NCBI RefSeq assembly: GCF_918814755.1
Contig: NZ_CAKKNT010000017.1
Location: 1 to 39,432, forward strand
Source of the DNA: Periweissella ghanensis
Lineage (GTDB): Bacteria > Bacillota > Bacilli > Lactobacillales > Lactobacillaceae
Length of the DNA stretch: 39,432 nt
Reading direction: 5' to 3'
In this document: one piece after another, positions 31,150 to 39,356 of the stretch
Position numbering within the stretch: position 1 is the stretch's first letter
Layout: each line of letters opens with the position of its first letter
Position numbers and translations under genes: made by a program
The notes under the pieces: generated by a model
Seen by the model: only the letters and a program-made list of their open reading frames with translations
Database searches by the model: none
Told to the model about the DNA's origin: nothing

Positions 31150-33558
31150 TTAAGCCATGAATGGCACGTCAATTTGACTTGCACTTTCATCAATCGTGTA
31201 GGTAATATCTTGGTTACCACGAACGGTCATGCCAAAGTCAGTCGCATATACAACTAAACCAAGTTGGTGGTTAGCAGGTAAGTGGTAGTAAGTTGGTTGT
31301 AAAGCCAATTCGATATCAACAAATTGATCAGCTCGTAAATCATCACTTTGCCAAGCATTTGTGCGGTTTTGTAAATTGATGTGCCCTTTGCTAATCATTT
31401 TGAAAGGCGTGGCTTTACTTGCTAACGTAAATTCATTTAACATATCTTCACGCCATTGGAAACCACTATCGAGTTTAACGCCAAGGGGAGTTGGTTTAAT
31501 GTTAAAGCGTTTTGCTTCACCGTAATCAACAAGTTGGCAACTAAGCATCCCAAAGTTAACCGAACTCTTGACGCGGAGTTTAACAATTACACGGCCATCG
31601 ATAATTTCGGCGCGTTCCAACGGGACAGTTTGGAATAAGGCCCGATTAGTTGATAACGCTGATTTAGGGGCTTTGATTAAGTGTTCCCAAGCATCAACAT
31701 CAGTCGTGTAGCCTTTAAAGGCTGCTTCACCAACTTGATCCATAAAGCTAACCTTACCTGTTCCAGGTTCGTCACCTAATTGACCGCTGTTTAAGTGGAA
31801 GACATGCTTGTCGGCAATGTTATCCCAATCTTGTTCCGCATGCCAAGTTTCTGGTGTGACGTTATCTTGAATTAAAACATTTGGTAATAATTCAGGAGCG
31901 TGGTTATCGAGCCCATATAACTTGTGAGCAAACCATAAATTCATCATATCCGTGAAATCAATTGAACGCATGGCGTTGATGTAAATGTGTTCACCTTGGT
32001 GGAGGATGATTTTTTTGTTAACTTTAGCCGCATCAAGCGCATGCCAAAGGTTGTTGACTTGTTCAGGTTTAACATTCCAGTCATTTAGTCCATGGACCAT
32101 AATGACATCGGCCTTGATATTGGCAACGTCTTTTAAGTAATTGCGGGCATCCCAAAATTCATTGTATGAACCAGTTTCACGATCTTGATCAATTCCCATT
32201 TGGTCAAGGTAGGCTTGGTAGCGGTCTTTAACTTGGTAGAAATCCCCCGGTTGTTTACGGCGTGAGAATGTTTCTTCGGCCAAAACATCAGCGTCTTCAC
32301 CGGGATAGCCACCAGGCGCGATAACTAGGCCATTAGAACGGTAGTAGTCATACCATGATGAAATGGCAGCTTCTGAGACAATTGTTTCCAAACCAGCCAC
32401 GCCAGTTGTCGCGACCGCAGTTGCTAATGTACCAAGGTATGAGCGGCCAGTCATGGCAACTTTACCATTTGACCAACTAGCTTTAATCGCGATGTTGTCA
32501 ACTTTGTTGGTGAAGGCGACCCGATCACCGTGGACCCACTCAACGACAGCTTTGGCACTAGCAACTTCATATTCATCCCCAGTTGTTTGTAAACCTTGGG
32601 AATCTTTAGAACCAATCCCAGAAGAATAAATAACCGCATAACCACGGGCTAAGAAGTAATCATTCAAGGTGTAGCTTTGTTCTCGTGCAAAGGTTTCAGT
32701 TGCATCTTCAGTTTCAGCACTGATTTCACGCGCCGCAACAGTTGGTTCGAGGTTTGCGTGGTGCTCAATTGATGCATACTCAACTTCAGCGGGCTTTTTA
32801 CGGGTTAATGGCACATCAACCTTGTGGGTTAATTTTGCACCATGTTCATCATTGGTACCTTGATTGTATGGTGAGGCAGTGAATAAGACAGGGACTTGGA
32901 GATCCGTATCAATTGGGCGGATAATTTCAGCTTTAACTAAATCACGTTGACCATCATTATCGGTATCAAAGTCAGTTTCGATGTAGACAACTTCATGTAA
33001 GAGGTTGCGGGTATCAAATACGGGTTGAGCTTTACCGTTGAAAAATAGGGGGCGTGGGGTATCTGTTTCATACATCAATGGTTGGAAGTAGCCCCGCGTT
33101 GCTAAGCGGTCGAGTAATGTTTTACCGTTCTTAGTATGGGTATTTAATAATAAATACCACGCTTCATAGAGGGTTTCACGATCAAATTGATTCGTCCGCA
33201 CGGTTGGTAATTGCATTTTATCCATTGAACTGAGCGGGTTTTCAACATCAAAATCAACTTCAGGTAAGAATTCCAATAATTGCAAGGCAATGCGATAGAA
33301 AACATCGGCCGTAACCAACTTAGCTGTCGTAATCCAAGTAAAGGCATCACATTTGGGAGTTGCTAGTAAAGTCCCTAATTTCGTGTTTAGTGCTGACTGA
33401 TCTTCAACTTCGGGGAACGTTTTTTCCAATAGTAATTGGAAAGCACTGGGAATCGTTGCGGCCGCTAAGACGTGCTCATCAACGAATTTAGTTAATTTAA
33501 GTTCAGCTAAGACTTGGCTTGAATCAACTGGTAATAAGGCAAATTGATTGTTTTTCAT
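31150..33558 (-). CDS. pepX: Xaa-Pro dipeptidyl-peptidase (PepX)
   Basis: Removes X-Pro dipeptides from peptide N-termini (family S15), a hallmark of lactic acid bacteria. The 802-residue cytosolic protein has the N-terminal helical domain, then the hydrolase domain with nucleophile Ser373 in MTGRSYLGT, Asp in VHGLNDWNV and His in HQGEHIYIN, then a C-terminal jelly-roll domain. Its length matches lactobacillar PepX. ATG 33558 follows AGAGG; the longer in-frame reading to 33600 has no ribosome-binding site. It is transcribed alone, away from the leader-permease unit. Confidence 0.95.
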   Translation of the reverse strand: MKNNQFALLPVDSSQVLAELKLTKFVDEHVLAAATIPSAFQLLLEKTFPEVEDQSALNTKLGTLLATPKCDAFTWITTAKLVTADVFYRIALQLLEFLPEVDFDVENPLSSMDKMQLPTVRTNQFDRETLYEAWYLLLNTHTKNGKTLLDRLATRGYFQPLMYETDTPRPLFFNGKAQPVFDTRNLLHEVVYIETDFDTDNDGQRDLVKAEIIRPIDTDLQVPVLFTASPYNQGTNDEHGAKLTHKVDVPLTRKKPAEVEYASIEHHANLEPTVAAREISAETEDATETFAREQSYTLNDYFLARGYAVIYSSGIGSKDSQGLQTTGDEYEVASAKAVVEWVHGDRVAFTNKVDNIAIKASWSNGKVAMTGRSYLGTLATAVATTGVAGLETIVSEAAISSWYDYYRSNGLVIAPGGYPGEDADVLAEETFSRRKQPGDFYQVKDRYQAYLDQMGIDQDRETGSYNEFWDARNYLKDVANIKADVIMVHGLNDWNVKPEQVNNLWHALDAAKVNKKIILHQGEHIYINAMRSIDFTDMMNLWFAHKLYGLDNHAPELLPNVLIQDNVTPETWHAEQDWDNIADKHVFHLNSGQLGDEPGTGKVSFMDQVGEAAFKGYTTDVDAWEHLIKAPKSALSTNRALFQTVPLERAEIIDGRVIVKLRVKSSVNFGMLSCQLVDYGEAKRFNIKPTPLGVKLDSGFQWREDMLNEFTLASKATPFKMISKGHINLQNRTNAWQSDDLRADQFVDIELALQPTYYHLPANHQLGLVVYATDFGMTVRGNQDITYTIDESASQIDVPFMA

Positions 33559-33711
33559 AAGGAAACCTCTTTTTTTAGAATCATTATTTTCATTATACAT
33601 TAAGAGTTAATGAGAGTTTATTAAAAATTGGAAGCAATAAGCTGAAATAAGAAAATTTAACTTTTAGCGCACGTTTTAACATAAATATTAAAAAAAGCTT
33701 GCGTTCTTAGA

Positions 33712-33741
33712 TTTACATGTGTAGAATTAAAAACATCTAAT
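33712..33741 (+). promoter_or_regulatory. Promoter of the leader peptide-permease unit
   Basis: -35 TTACAT (33713-33718) or TTTACA one base earlier, and -10 TCTAAT (33736-33741), with spacing of 17-18 bp. The A/T-rich block just before and over the -10 (33724-33744) recurs with 19 of 21 identical bases upstream of the second permease (35653-35673). Confidence 0.5.
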
Positions 33742-33761
33742 AGAGAAGGAAGTTTAAAAGT

Positions 33762-33821
33762 ATGATTATGAATGCAAATACAATTAAATCAAACTTTTAT
33801 TTTGGTTATTTCGAGATGTAA
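33762..33821 (+). CDS. Leader peptide rich in Phe and Tyr upstream of the APC permease
   Basis: An ORF of 19 codons, MIMNANTIKSNFYFGYFEM, is preceded by AAGGAAG 11 nt before the ATG (and 17 nt before a second in-frame ATG). Five of the eight residues from 12 to 19 are aromatic (F-Y-F-G-Y-F). It is followed by an ATCCGGAT/ATCCGGA hairpin region (33822-33877) and a strong terminator at 33925-33973 before the permease gene. This is the arrangement of ribosome-mediated attenuation, in which stalling at scarce Phe- or Tyr-tRNA would let transcription proceed. No homologue is recognised; the function is inferred from layout. Confidence 0.6.
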   Translation: MIMNANTIKSNFYFGYFEM

Positions 33822-33924
33822 ATCCGGATGCCAAAATCATTTTGCCATGCGGGTTTACTTATTACTAAGTATCCGGAATGGCCTGATGAAACGCTATCAA
33901 ACCTAGTCAAATTGTAATTAATTT

Positions 33925-33973
33925 GGACGCCTGCATGCTTAGTATTTAGCTAATTTGCAGACGTCCTTTTTTT
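33925..33973 (+). terminator. Attenuator terminator between the leader peptide and the first APC permease
   Basis: GGACG and CTGCA pair with TGCAG and CGTCC across one mismatch, followed by seven T. It lies 35 nt before the permease ATG. An upstream CATGC (33846-33850) could pair with GCATG (33934-33938) in its left arm and act as an antiterminator. Confidence 0.75.
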
Positions 33974-34007
33974 GTCAGAAAATTTAGTGTTACTAGGAGA
34001 AAAGTGT

Positions 34008-35414
34008 ATGAGTATATTACAGCGAATGTTCAAGAAAGATAGTTTAGAAAACTACTTAAATGAAGATAAGCACCTAACTAAAGTATTAGGGGCCAAAGAT
34101 TTATTGAGTATGGGAATTGGGGCGGTTATTGGAACGGGGATCTTTATCTTACCTGGAACCGTGGCCGCAACGACGGCAGGACCAGCCATTGTATTTAGTT
34201 TTATTATTGCAGCAATTATTTGTGCGTTAGCAGCGATGGCCTATGCAGAACTTGCATCAGCCATGCCAGTAGCTGGTTCAGCGTACGCCTACGGAAATTT
34301 ATTATACGGTGAAGTAATTGGCTGGGTGCTTGGTTGGGCCTTGATTTTGGAATACTTATTAGCCGTGGCGGCAATTGCCACTGGGTGGTCAGCATACTTT
34401 GGTTACTTTGTTAAACCGCTCTTCCAAATTCCAACGGCTATTGCTGGTTCTTTTGATCCAAGCCACGGCTCATACGTGAATGTTGTTGCAGTATTAATTT
34501 TAATTTTGGTTGGTTGGTTGTTAACGAAAGGTAAGCAAACCTCGAGTGCAGTCCAACGTTTAATGGTACTACTTAAAATTGCAATTATTGTTTTATTTAT
34601 TGTTGTGGGCTTTTTTTACATTAAAGCGGATAACTACGCACCAATTATTCCACCACGTGCCCATGGGGCCTTTGGGGTTCAAGGAATCTTTGCGGGAGCA
34701 GCTAGTGTTTTCTTTGCTTTCTTAGGTTTTGATGCGGTTTCTTCATCCGCGGCTGAAACTAAAAACGTTAAACGCAATATGCCAATTGGGATTATTGGGA
34801 CATTGATTGTGGCAGCGATTCTTTACTCATTAGTCGGCTTTGTCCTAACTGGGATGGTACACTACATGCACTTAAATGTTAGTGATCCTGTTGCATTTGC
34901 CTTAGAACGAGTTGGCCAACGCGGGATTGCTTACTTATTAACGATTGGCGCGTTAGCAGGGATGTTCACTAGTTTAATGGCGATGGTCTTTGCCGGTTCA
35001 CGTTTATTGTACGCCATGGGTCGTGACCGCTTACTACCGCCATTCTTAGGTGAAATTGATGCAAAAAATGGTTTACCCAAGAAGGCCTTAGTAGTGGTAG
35101 TCATCATTGTGTCAATCTTAGGTGGTTTAGTACCACTTGGTCAGTTAGCTGAACTAGTTAACATGGGAACATTGTTAGCATTTATCTTTGTATCACTAGG
35201 TGTAATTTTATTACGTAAGAACAAAACAATTAAAAATGATGGGTACAAAATGCCATTAGTGCCGGTGTTACCAATTGTTTCGGCAATTGTGTCAATTTAC
35301 TTGATGACCACGTTACAAAAAACAACCTTAATTGCTGGGGCAATTTGGTTTGTGATTGGCTTATTGATCTACCTTACTTACGGGATGCGTCATTCGCATT
35401 TGAATCATAAATAA
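34008..35414 (+). CDS. APC-superfamily amino acid permease (CAT/YfnA-like), first paralogue
   Basis: A 468-residue permease with 12 predicted transmembrane helices. Signatures include GIGAVIGTGIFILPG in helix 1, AELASAMPVAGSAYAYG in helix 3, GFDAVSSSAAETKNVKRNMP in helix 6-7, and FAGSRLLYAMGRD in helix 8. It resembles YfnA and lactococcal BcaP of the CAT family; the substrate is not determined by sequence. ATG 34008 follows AGGAGAA; an in-frame TTG at 33972 lies in the terminator's T run and is excluded. The Phe/Tyr-rich leader suggests regulation by aromatic amino acids. Confidence 0.9.
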   Translation: MSILQRMFKKDSLENYLNEDKHLTKVLGAKDLLSMGIGAVIGTGIFILPGTVAATTAGPAIVFSFIIAAIICALAAMAYAELASAMPVAGSAYAYGNLLYGEVIGWVLGWALILEYLLAVAAIATGWSAYFGYFVKPLFQIPTAIAGSFDPSHGSYVNVVAVLILILVGWLLTKGKQTSSAVQRLMVLLKIAIIVLFIVVGFFYIKADNYAPIIPPRAHGAFGVQGIFAGAASVFFAFLGFDAVSSSAAETKNVKRNMPIGIIGTLIVAAILYSLVGFVLTGMVHYMHLNVSDPVAFALERVGQRGIAYLLTIGALAGMFTSLMAMVFAGSRLLYAMGRDRLLPPFLGEIDAKNGLPKKALVVVVIIVSILGGLVPLGQLAELVNMGTLLAFIFVSLGVILLRKNKTIKNDGYKMPLVPVLPIVSAIVSIYLMTTLQKTTLIAGAIWFVIGLLIYLTYGMRHSHLNHK

Positions 35415-35459
35415 ACTAGTTAACGAGTGCCAAAAGGCGTTTAGATACTGCATGAAACT

Positions 35460-35496
35460 TAAAAAAGACCGAATTATTAATATTCGGTCTTTTTTG
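35460..35496 (+). terminator. Terminator of the first APC permease
   Basis: AAAAAAGACCGAATA pairs with TATTCGGTCTTTTTT around a short A/T loop, 45 nt after the stop. Confidence 0.88.
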
Positions 35497-35738
35497 TGTG
35501 ATGGTTAAAAACGAACGATAAAAATATATGAAAAATAAAAAAAGTTAAAAACCGTATTATAGCGGCTTTTATCTCCTTTTATAGTCTTAAAAAACCTTAA
35601 TATTATAAAATGATGAAAATAAATTAGTTGATTTTAATTTTAAAGGTGCTTAAAATTAAAAATATCTAATAGATAGTTTGGATATGCATGTTAATAAGTA
35701 GCGGAATTGGTAGATAACGAGATATTGAGGTGAAACAG
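35497..35738 (+). promoter_or_regulatory. A/T-rich leader region of the second APC permease
   Basis: It contains a weak CCG/CGG hairpin near 35549-35568 and the promoter-like block 35653-35673 shared with the first permease (-10 TCTAAT at 35665-35670). A five-codon ORF ATG-CAT-GTT-AAT-AAG-TAG (35684-35701) lies where the first permease has its leader peptide. There is no attenuator terminator. GCGGAATTGG (35701-35710) matches the tRNA-Leu D-arm. I see no gene here. Confidence 0.45.
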
Positions 35739-37202
35739 ATGAGTTTTTGGCAACGCGTATTACAAAAAGATAGTGTTGAACATTATATTCAGGGTGATCA
35801 GAAATTAACCCCATTCTTAGATGGTAAAGATTTAGTATTGATGGGCGTCGGGGCTGTGATTGGGACCGGGATTTTTATTATTCCGGGCACGGTTTCAGCA
35901 ACAACAACCGGCCCCGCAATTGTAATTAGTTTCTTTTTGGCGGCTGCATTATGTTCATTAGCCGGGATGGCATATTCTGAATTAACATCTGCGATGCCCG
36001 TTGCCGGCTCCGCGTATACTTATGGGCATATTCTCTATGGTGAAGGGATTGGGTGGTTATTAGGTTGGGTGCTTGTTTTAGAATATATTTTAGCAATTGC
36101 CGCGGTGGCAACGGGCTGGTCGGCGTATTTTTCCTTTTTTGTAAAACCCTTCTTTACGATGCCAACGGCCATTAATGGGGCCTTTGATCCGGGGCATGGT
36201 TCGTTTATTAACTTACCAGCGGTGGTGATTATTTTACTTGTTGGATGGTTAATGCTACGCGGCAAACAAGTTTCTCGCCGGGTACAAGATATTATGGTCT
36301 TGATGAAAATCGGAATTATTCTTTTGTTTATTGTCGTGGGTTTTTTCTATATTAAAAGTGCGAACTATACACCTTTTATTCCGCCACGTGCTCATGGGGC
36401 GTTTGGCGTTCAAGGTATTTTTGCCGGCACCGCATTGGTTTTTTACTCATTTTTAGGGTTTGATTCAATTTCATCATCAGCCGCCGAAGTTAAGAACGTT
36501 AAACGCAATATGCCGATTGGGATTTTTGGAACGTTAGCCGTGGTGGTAATTTTATTTTCATTAGTCGGCTTTGTCCTTAATGGGATGGTTAACTATACCC
36601 ATTTAAACATTAGTGATCCAATTGCCTATGCCTTGAACTTAGTTGGCCAACCAGTTGTGGCTTATATGATTACTATTGGAGCCTTAGTGGGGATGTTTAC
36701 GAGTTTAACCGCCATGACTTTTGCGGGTTCACGCTTAATTTACGCGATGGGCCGTGACTGTTTATTGCCACCAGCCCTTGGTAAAGTTGATGACAAAACT
36801 GGTTTACCTAAAAATGCGTTAATTACAGTGGTAATTTGTATTGCAGCCGTTGCCGGGGTCGTACCGTTAGGTGAATTAACATCGCTTGTTAATATCGGCA
36901 CGCTCTTAGCCTTTGTGTTTGTTTCAGGTGGAATTATCCTATTACGACGCAATAAAAAGATTGTTAACAATGGTTACAAAATGCCTTTAGTACCATTATT
37001 GCCAATTATTTCAGCAGGCTTCTCAATTTATTTAATTACTCAACTTCAAAAGACCACGCTAATTGCATCAGCGATTTGGTTTGTCATTGGAATTATCGTG
37101 TATTTGCTATATGGCATCAAACATTCCCGCATGAATGATTTGCCGTCACCAGTAAATGGAATTCGCTCGCGTAATGATGAGTTAACGGAACCGTTAAATT
37201 AA
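35739..37202 (+). CDS. APC-superfamily amino acid permease (CAT/YfnA-like), second paralogue
   Basis: A 487-residue, 12-helix permease closely similar along its length to the upstream one: LQKDSVEHYI, GVGAVIGTGIFIIPG, ELTSAMPVAGSAYTYG, GFDSISSSAAEVKNVKRNMP, FAGSRLIYAMGRD. It differs mainly in a longer hydrophilic C-terminus. The two are tandem paralogues from a duplication that also copied part of the promoter. ATG 35739 follows GAGG; an in-frame GTG at 35730 overlaps this site. The substrate is unknown, and may differ from the first copy since the leader peptide and attenuator are missing. Confidence 0.9.
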   Translation: MSFWQRVLQKDSVEHYIQGDQKLTPFLDGKDLVLMGVGAVIGTGIFIIPGTVSATTTGPAIVISFFLAAALCSLAGMAYSELTSAMPVAGSAYTYGHILYGEGIGWLLGWVLVLEYILAIAAVATGWSAYFSFFVKPFFTMPTAINGAFDPGHGSFINLPAVVIILLVGWLMLRGKQVSRRVQDIMVLMKIGIILLFIVVGFFYIKSANYTPFIPPRAHGAFGVQGIFAGTALVFYSFLGFDSISSSAAEVKNVKRNMPIGIFGTLAVVVILFSLVGFVLNGMVNYTHLNISDPIAYALNLVGQPVVAYMITIGALVGMFTSLTAMTFAGSRLIYAMGRDCLLPPALGKVDDKTGLPKNALITVVICIAAVAGVVPLGELTSLVNIGTLLAFVFVSGGIILLRRNKKIVNNGYKMPLVPLLPIISAGFSIYLITQLQKTTLIASAIWFVIGIIVYLLYGIKHSRMNDLPSPVNGIRSRNDELTEPLN

Positions 37203-37222
37203 AGTTATATATAATATGAAGG

Positions 37223-37262
37223 AAAATTATCGGCTTAGGATTTTTAAGGCGATAATTTTTTT
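37223..37262 (+). terminator. Terminator of the second APC permease
   Basis: AAAATTATCG pairs with CGATAATTTT, with an inner GC/GGC contact, followed by a run of seven T. Confidence 0.82.
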
Positions 37263-37339
37263 GCGTGACGTAAAAATAAAATCGTGTCAGCCGTTAAAAT
37301 CATTTATAATAAAAGATAAAAACACTAGGAAAAGAACGC

Positions 37340-37906
37340 ATGCAACGAAAGATTTTTGTAATTACGGGACCAACTGGTGCTGGTAAGACGACCATCGCAG
37401 AGTATCTGCAAAATGAATTTAATTTAAAAAAGGTGCTAACGCATACGACACGAGCACCACGCCAAGGTGAAATTAATGGTGTTGATTATTATTTTGAAAA
37501 TGCACTGACTTTTGCACAAAAACATTTCTTGGAGCAAGTTGAATATGCCGGTAATCAGTATGGCTCTTCAAAAGAAGCGTTAGCATTAGCATGGTCTACG
37601 GGACACGATGCCGTAATTGTCTTGGATACAAAGGGGGCTAAAACTTATGCCCAGCAATTAGGTGCGCAAGCGGTAATTGTGTATGTCACCGTTTCAAATA
37701 GTGCCATTTTAGCGCAACGCTTAGCTGTTCGCGGCGATCAACCGGCTCAAATCAAACAACGCTTAGCAAGTAGTCATTTTCAACGTGATTTAGCGGTGCC
37801 TGAGTTAGCTGGTCAACCAGTCCATGTTATTTTAAATGACGAGTTATCGATTGCCAAAGCCCAAATTAATACGTTAATGAATGCCCGTAAATTAGGAAAT
37901 ATTTAG
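37340..37906 (+). CDS. Guanylate kinase-like P-loop protein
   Basis: A 188-residue protein of the guanylate kinase family. The P-loop is GPTGAGKTT (residues 9-17), the GMP-binding segment is THTTRAPRQGEINGVDYYF, and YGSSKEAL follows. These match Gmk (GMP to GDP), but divergence in the P-loop (GPTGAGKTT rather than GPSGVGKGT) and the lid region suggests a secondary paralogue, common in Lactobacillaceae, rather than the housekeeping copy usually found next to rpoZ/priA. TAGGAAAAG precedes the ATG. A TATAAT lies at 37305-37310. Confidence 0.8.
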   Translation: MQRKIFVITGPTGAGKTTIAEYLQNEFNLKKVLTHTTRAPRQGEINGVDYYFENALTFAQKHFLEQVEYAGNQYGSSKEALALAWSTGHDAVIVLDTKGAKTYAQQLGAQAVIVYVTVSNSAILAQRLAVRGDQPAQIKQRLASSHFQRDLAVPELAGQPVHVILNDELSIAKAQINTLMNARKLGNI

Positions 37907-37992
37907 TTGGTTTTATTGGTTTTAGGTGCTATTCTATACAAGCTATGTAAAAATGTAACAAATTGTGTGATATGTTTAAGGAGATATAAAAA

Positions 37993-38478
37993 ATGAATTA
38001 CCGAACTCCACCATTTATGACCCCAGTCGCGGTAGTATCAATTATTTTGGCGCTTAGTGCGGCGAATGTTGTTGTGAACCAAGTGACGAATACTAATCAA
38101 GGCCATCCAGTTCAACGGGTGGTCCCTAGCCAAGATAGCTCGGAAAATAAAAATCATTCTAAGACAAGTTCTAGTGCGGATTCATCTAGTGCCAAATCAA
38201 GTAGTGATAGCTCAACTTCATCAAGTAGTGCATTTTCAAGCTCAACAAATGACGACAATCAAAGTGATACACAAGCTAATTCAAGTACTAGTTCAAGTGT
38301 CACATCAAGTTCAACGGATGACAGCAATGCTAGCTCAACTTCGAGTTCAACGGATAATAGTGATGCGCAATCATCAAAACAAATGCCAGCCCAATCAAGT
38401 AGCGCACCAGCGGATAATAATCCTGCTGGGGGTCAAAATCAACCAGCGCAACAAAGTAGTACCACTACTAACAAATAA
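37993..38478 (+). CDS. Ser-rich membrane-anchored extracellular protein of unknown function
   Basis: A 161-residue protein with one N-terminal hydrophobic segment (about residues 9-30, PVAVVSIILALSAANVVVNQ) acting as an uncleaved anchor or signal, followed by about 120 residues of Ser/Asp/Asn/Thr low complexity. There is no LPxTG sorting signal and no Cys. Such tails are often flexible, and possibly glycosylated, wall-spanning linkers. The frame is supported by AAGGAG before the ATG and by close spacing (21 nt) to the next gene. Function not recognised. Confidence 0.7.
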   Translation: MNYRTPPFMTPVAVVSIILALSAANVVVNQVTNTNQGHPVQRVVPSQDSSENKNHSKTSSSADSSSAKSSSDSSTSSSSAFSSSTNDDNQSDTQANSSTSSSVTSSSTDDSNASSTSSSTDNSDAQSSKQMPAQSSSAPADNNPAGGQNQPAQQSSTTTNK

Positions 38479-38499
38479 TGTATAGAAAGGTCCCACAAC

Positions 38500-39297
38500 A
38501 TGTTAACAATTTTAGGTTTATTAAATCAATACGTCGGTTTTTTTAACGTTAATACGAAATTTAAAGGGCGCTTGTATACCGTGCTAGGTTTTGGAAGTGT
38601 GTGGTATATTTTATATATCGGGATTAGTTTTATCACTGCCCATCGTTATTTACGTGGATTTGGCCTTGTCGCGGCTTTTATCGGTTTAATGTATGTAATT
38701 TATTTAAATTTCATGTATTACTTTACGGAAAAGAAAGCACATTTTGATATTTCACCGCACTTTGAAAAAGTGGTTGGTAATGCCCAAACAGCAGATGACA
38801 AGCAAAATTCGACGCAAGTACTTGGCCCCAGTAATGGGGTTTACCGCGAACAGCAAGTTTTACCAACAGCTATTAAGAGTAATAGCGATGAAATTGCCAA
38901 TATTCAAGCAGTGGCCCAACAGATGCTTAACTTAGGCTTAATTAGTCAAGATTATCAAAAAATGAGTGATCGTGATTTACGGCAACAATTGGTCATTAAC
39001 CATGATCAACCAATTTATGCTAACCACCCAGGTAGTCCGGTCCCATTTGCTAAATTGGTCATGGAAGGGTCTCATTTAGTAATTTATGGGGGTATCAATG
39101 AAATGCAAGCGGTCCGGCTAGGGGAAATTTCACGGATTGGCTTAGCTGATGTGACAACCGCTTTAAAAAATTCGGATGTTTTCCTAGCATCAATTATTGT
39201 AAATGGTGGTTTAGGAAAGACTTTGACGCGCAGTAGTTTTATTGAAACGGCATATCCATACACGCTAAAAGTTGAAGTTGCTTATCGCTTAAAATAG
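38500..39297 (+). CDS. Lactobacillaceae membrane protein of unknown function (DUF6681-like)
   Basis: A 265-residue protein with two to three N-terminal transmembrane helices (about residues 25-72, with NVNTKFKGRLYTVLGFGSVWYILY preceding, abbreviated motif NTKFKGR), then a soluble domain of about 190 residues. The N-terminal pattern resembles a small family restricted to lactobacilli that I associate tentatively with DUF6681. GAAAGG precedes ATG 38500. It is probably co-transcribed with the Ser-rich anchored protein 21 nt upstream, which hints at a joint envelope role. Confidence 0.65.
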   Translation: MLTILGLLNQYVGFFNVNTKFKGRLYTVLGFGSVWYILYIGISFITAHRYLRGFGLVAAFIGLMYVIYLNFMYYFTEKKAHFDISPHFEKVVGNAQTADDKQNSTQVLGPSNGVYREQQVLPTAIKSNSDEIANIQAVAQQMLNLGLISQDYQKMSDRDLRQQLVINHDQPIYANHPGSPVPFAKLVMEGSHLVIYGGINEMQAVRLGEISRIGLADVTTALKNSDVFLASIIVNGGLGKTLTRSSFIETAYPYTLKVEVAYRLK

Positions 39298-39312
39298 TAA
39301 AATAAAAAACTC

Positions 39313-39328
39313 ATTCATTCGTGAATGA
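39313..39328 (+). terminator. Short hairpin TTCATTC/GAATGAA after the last complete gene
   Basis: A 7-bp stem with a 2-nt GT loop, 15-30 nt after the stop at 39297 and directly before the IS terminus. There is no T run, so it is only a possible terminator or an insertion-site palindrome. Confidence 0.35.
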
Positions 39329-39330
39329 AC

Positions 39331-39350
39331 TGACCCCCATAAATTGGAGT
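39331..39350. repeat. Terminal inverted repeat of the right IS3-family element
   Basis: TGACCCCCATAAATTGGAGT matches the general form of IS3-family ends. It lies 6 nt outside the transposase stop codon, the usual position. It differs from the left-edge repeat (TGCACCCCAAAAGTTGGACC), so the two partial elements are probably different IS types or opposite ends. Confidence 0.65.
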
Positions 39351-39356
39351 GATGTT

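Noticed and set aside
33822-33973. T-box or other known riboswitch upstream of the permease
   Set aside because: No T-box consensus (TGGxACCGCG-type), no Specifier loop and no known riboswitch core could be found. A translated leader peptide fits better.
33972-34007. In-frame TTG extension of the first APC permease
   Set aside because: The TTG lies in the T tract of the attenuator terminator and lacks a ribosome-binding site; ATG 34008 has AGGAGAA.
38174-38485. 103-codon frame overlapping the Ser-rich protein
   Set aside because: It is a frame shadow of the repeated TCA/AGT Ser codons. The Ser-rich frame has an AAGGAG site and a credible membrane anchor.
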